From a bacterium (GTDB lineage: Bacteria; Patescibacteriota; WWE3; 2-01-FULL-39-13; JAQBTZ01), in contig JAQBTZ010000018.1 of the NCBI GenBank assembly GCA_027624675.1, forward strand, positions 1 to 9,234: 9,234 nt of DNA, in the 5' to 3' direction. Below are positions 7,901 through 9,234 of the stretch, in pieces. Each line of letters begins with the position of its first letter. Within the stretch, counting starts at the first letter, position 1. Below the pieces are notes generated by a model. It ran no database searches, had not been told where the DNA came from, and saw only the letters and a program-made list of their open reading frames with translations. A program made the translations under genes and the position numbers.

Positions 7901-8195
7901 TAATTTCTTTAGTAACTTTATCTCTTATTTCAACATCTAAATACCAAGGCATATCATATGTTGAGCCTGTTCTTTCCGCTCCTTCGATAGTCTTATTTGG
8001 TTTTTCGTATCTTGGATTTTTAAATGTTAGCTCCCAGTTTCGACCTGTGGTATCTTCTACTGGAAAAATTTCTTTTATTACTGCATCAACTGCGTTTTCT
8101 AAGAACCATTTAAATGAGTCTTGTTGAATAAATGACAAATTAGGGAGAGGAAATTCAAAATTAATCTTTTTAGAGAAATTGACTCTGTTTTGCAT
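4968..8195 (-). CDS. rpoB: DNA-directed RNA polymerase subunit beta
   Basis: RpoB forms the other wall of the polymerase cleft, the rifampicin pocket and part of the NTP and RNA path. The 1075-aa product is compact (E. coli 1342, B. subtilis 1193, Thermus 1119) and lacks the large lineage-specific insertions. Landmarks: [26 protein letters not shown] at about 105-130 (protrusion start), lobe at about 140-350, rifampicin region [18 protein letters not shown] at 376-393, TPEGPN at 434-439, fork and link blocks, YGFGYEDA with Glu681 and Asp682, active-site Lys832 and Lys840 in [13 protein letters not shown], and the C-terminal clamp [23 protein letters not shown] (split at 973-995). An acidic tail of about 20 residues follows. 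The ATG at 8195 is the only possible start: the next in-frame codon set upstream meets TAA at 8210-8208. There is no Shine-Dalgarno sequence before it. Several usually conserved residues differ: Thr402, Val403, Thr404, Arg433 and Thr443 in or near the rifampicin pocket. Confidence 0.98.
   Translation of the reverse strand: [1075 protein letters not shown]
4975..4982 (-). promoter_or_regulatory. Ribosome binding site of rpoC
   Basis: AAGGAGGA lies 6 bases before the rpoC ATG, within the last codons of rpoB. It decides the start and, together with the TAATG stop/start overlap, points to translational coupling that would keep beta and beta' near equal amounts. It is the strongest ribosome binding site in the window. 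Confidence 0.9.
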
Positions 8196-8302
8196 ATTAA
8201 TGTGGTTTTATAAATTACATCTGATTTCTTTTTTAGCAAAAAAAATGATGCCTGTGCTTAAATACTGTGATTGCAATAGTTTGGCAGAAATTTAGATACA
8301 AA
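8196..8302 (-). promoter_or_regulatory. Predicted rpoB 5' leader
   Basis: If transcription begins about 6-7 bases after the -10 box, the rpoB mRNA has an untranslated leader of roughly 105 bases. It is AT-rich and has no Shine-Dalgarno sequence near the ATG. It contains the 8-bp palindrome ATTGCAAT (8277-8270), a run of eight T (8245-8238) and an immediate start-stop pair ATG TAA (8220-8215). No stable hairpin or recognised riboswitch or ribosomal-protein binding site was found. Start site and leader length are inferred from the promoter only. Confidence 0.45.
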
Positions 8303-8307
8303 ACGAA

Positions 8308-8336
8308 AGAATACGCCATCGCGGGCGCTTAGTCAA
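8308..8336 (-). promoter_or_regulatory. Sigma70-type promoter of rpoB-rpoC-rpsL-rpsG
   Basis: The minus strand reads TTGACT (8336-8331, 5 of 6 to TTGACA), exactly 17 bases, then TATTCT (8313-8308, 4 of 6 to TATAAT including the key TA...T). It lies in the gap between the mltG stop and rpoB, in the right direction, and is the best -35/-10 pair there. The spacer is strikingly GC-rich compared with the surrounding sequence. This supports an independent start for the polymerase and ribosomal-protein unit rather than dependence on mltG readthrough. Confidence 0.7.
8313..8328 (-). promoter_or_regulatory. GC-rich imperfect inverted repeat in promoter spacer
   Basis: Between the -35 and -10 boxes the minus strand holds CGCC (8327-8324), a six-base centre CGCGAT, then GGCG (8317-8314), extendable by one G-T pair. 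The arms are short, so it could be a repressor operator or simply a GC-rich spacer that slows promoter opening. No known operator consensus was recognised. Confidence 0.3.
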
Positions 8337-8374
8337 GAACCTTTTTTTCAATTTAAATACAAAAACTTAAATAT

Positions 8375-9234
8375 TTAATTATAACCTAAGTATTTTGACA
8401 CATTTGCATTGTGTTCGTCAAGTGTTTCCGCGTAGTGTACCTCCCCATTTTTATCGTGTATATAGTAGTAATAACCTGTTTTTTGATAGTTAATTACTGC
8501 CTCTACTGACTGTAAACTCGGGTTACAAATTGGGGTAGGAGGTAACCCAAATATTTTCCTTGTATTAAAAAGTGATTCCGATTCTAAATAGTCCTGTGTA
8601 ATTTCAGTTTTCCAGAAATTTACAGATTCTAAAGGCAAAGATCTTAATTTGTCATTATCAATCTGATACTGCGTAGTTGCATCAACATACAGTGGAGTAT
8701 CTTGGTTTAACCTATTAATTAAAATACCAGCGATAACAGGCCTGTCAGTAGAACTTCTGCCTTCTCTTTCTACAATAGATGCCAAAATTATTACTTCTTC
8801 AGATGTTAAATTAAGATTATTGGTATTTAGAACAGGAGTAATAATCTCTTCAAACCTTGCAGTCATCCAATCGATTAATCCTTGCGGGGTAGTTTCAGTG
8901 TTATAGCTATATGTATCAGGAAATAAATAACCCTCTTTAGATTTAGCAATCTCTAAAAAGTCATTGATAAATATTTGTTTTCCAGCTTTGTCAGTTGCAA
9001 TTACCTCTGCAGCTCTAAGCGCATACTGCTCGACTCTTTCACCCTCTAAAAAGGTTATCTTTCGATCAAAAACCCCTTTTTGTAAAATCTCTGCAAGCTC
9101 CTCAACATTAACATGAGGGGGGATATCATATTCTCCTGCCTGAACTTTTACGTCCAACTTGTTTAATTTTAAATAAAGTCTGAAAATTATATCACTCTTT
9201 ATCACCTTATCTTTATCTAGTAACTTTGTAATAA
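8375..9234 (-). CDS. mltG: Endolytic murein transglycosylase MltG (YceG family), 5'-truncated by window edge
   Basis: MltG is an inner-membrane endolytic transglycosylase that cleaves nascent glycan strands and acts as a terminase for peptidoglycan synthesis. The visible 3' part keeps the frame open from the stop at 8375 to the window end at 9234; the GTG at 9205 is not taken as the start because in-frame family-like sequence (KLLDKDK) continues upstream. Counting from that GTG codon: the LysM-like stretch ending VQAGEYDIPP at about 21-30, EGYLFPDTYSY at 91-101, the catalytic block LASIVEREG at 141-149 with Glu146 matching E. coli Glu218, DATTQY at about 175-180, LFNTRKIFGLPPTPICNPS at 212-230, and the C-terminal YYYYIHDKNGEVHYAETLDEHN. 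These are the ordered motifs of the YceG family. The N-terminal transmembrane anchor should lie outside the window. It ends 179 bases before rpoB, which has its own promoter. No U-rich hairpin terminator follows the stop. Confidence 0.95.
   Translation of the reverse strand, partial: ITKLLDKDKVIKSDIIFRLYLKLNKLDVKVQAGEYDIPPHVNVEELAEILQKGVFDRKITFLEGERVEQYALRAAEVIATDKAGKQIFINDFLEIAKSKEGYLFPDTYSYNTETTPQGLIDWMTARFEEIITPVLNTNNLNLTSEEVIILASIVEREGRSSTDRPVIAGILINRLNQDTPLYVDATTQYQIDNDKLRSLPLESVNFWKTEITQDYLESESLFNTRKIFGLPPTPICNPSLQSVEAVINYQKTGYYYYIHDKNGEVHYAETLDEHNANVSKYLGYN

Noticed and set aside
8238..8286. Possible attenuator in the rpoB leader: TGCC and GGCA arms followed by eight T.
   Set aside because: The arms pair over only 4 bp around a loop of about 30 bases with no good internal stem; too weak for an intrinsic terminator.
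8339..8374. ATTTAA/TTAAAT inverted repeat after the mltG stop.
   Set aside because: All-AT 6-bp stem followed by A-rich, not U-rich, transcript; not a credible terminator.
9203..9205. GTG as the true start of mltG.
   Set aside because: The frame stays open to the window edge and the upstream residues fit the family, while an N-terminal membrane anchor is still missing.
348..9234. Recoding of TGA as Gly, as in Gracilibacteria and Absconditabacteria.
   Set aside because: Conserved Gly positions use GGN, no in-frame TGA is needed in any gene, and all confident genes end in TAA.

Overview
The window is a slice of a housekeeping chromosomal region in which every supported gene lies on the minus strand, so transcription runs from high to low coordinates. 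The order is: 3' part of mltG (8375 to the window edge), a 179-base promoter and leader region, rpoB (8195 to 4968), rpoC (4968 to 1258), rpsL (1242 to 820), rpsG (815 to 348), then a doubtful small membrane ORF (288 to 22) in very AT-rich sequence. No mobile element, CRISPR array, tRNA or rRNA gene is visible.

The DNA is AT-rich, all five real genes end in TAA, Trp is TGG, and no in-frame TGA was seen, so genetic code 11 fits. Both large RNA polymerase subunits are recognisably bacterial but divergent. RpoB is compact (1075 aa). RpoC (1236 aa) carries a charged coiled-coil insertion near its N-terminus and has no large insertion in the trigger loop. This, with tight packing, uneven Shine-Dalgarno use and many changes at usually invariant polymerase positions, suggests a Candidate Phyla Radiation (Patescibacteria) bacterium, perhaps a Microgenomates/Katanobacteria/Dojkabacteria-type lineage. 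That placement is inference; no 16S or other marker is present to settle it.

rpoB, rpoC, rpsL and rpsG look like one transcription unit driven by a good sigma70-type promoter (-35 TTGACT at 8336-8331, 17-bp spacer, -10 TATTCT at 8313-8308). rpoB and rpoC overlap by one base (TAATG), rpoC and rpsL are 15 bases apart, and rpsL and rpsG are 4 bases apart. The unit supplies the two catalytic subunits of RNA polymerase and two 30S proteins, S12 (decoding centre) and S7 (head and E site). mltG, a septal peptidoglycan lytic transglycosylase, probably belongs to a separate upstream unit.

I do not see a new multi-gene system here. The points of interest are at residue level: an Arg where the trigger loop normally has a near-universal Phe, further bridge-helix, F-loop and rudder changes, a remodelled rifampicin pocket, an S12 residue matching a classic streptomycin-resistance substitution, and an unusually GC-rich inverted repeat filling the rpoB promoter spacer.
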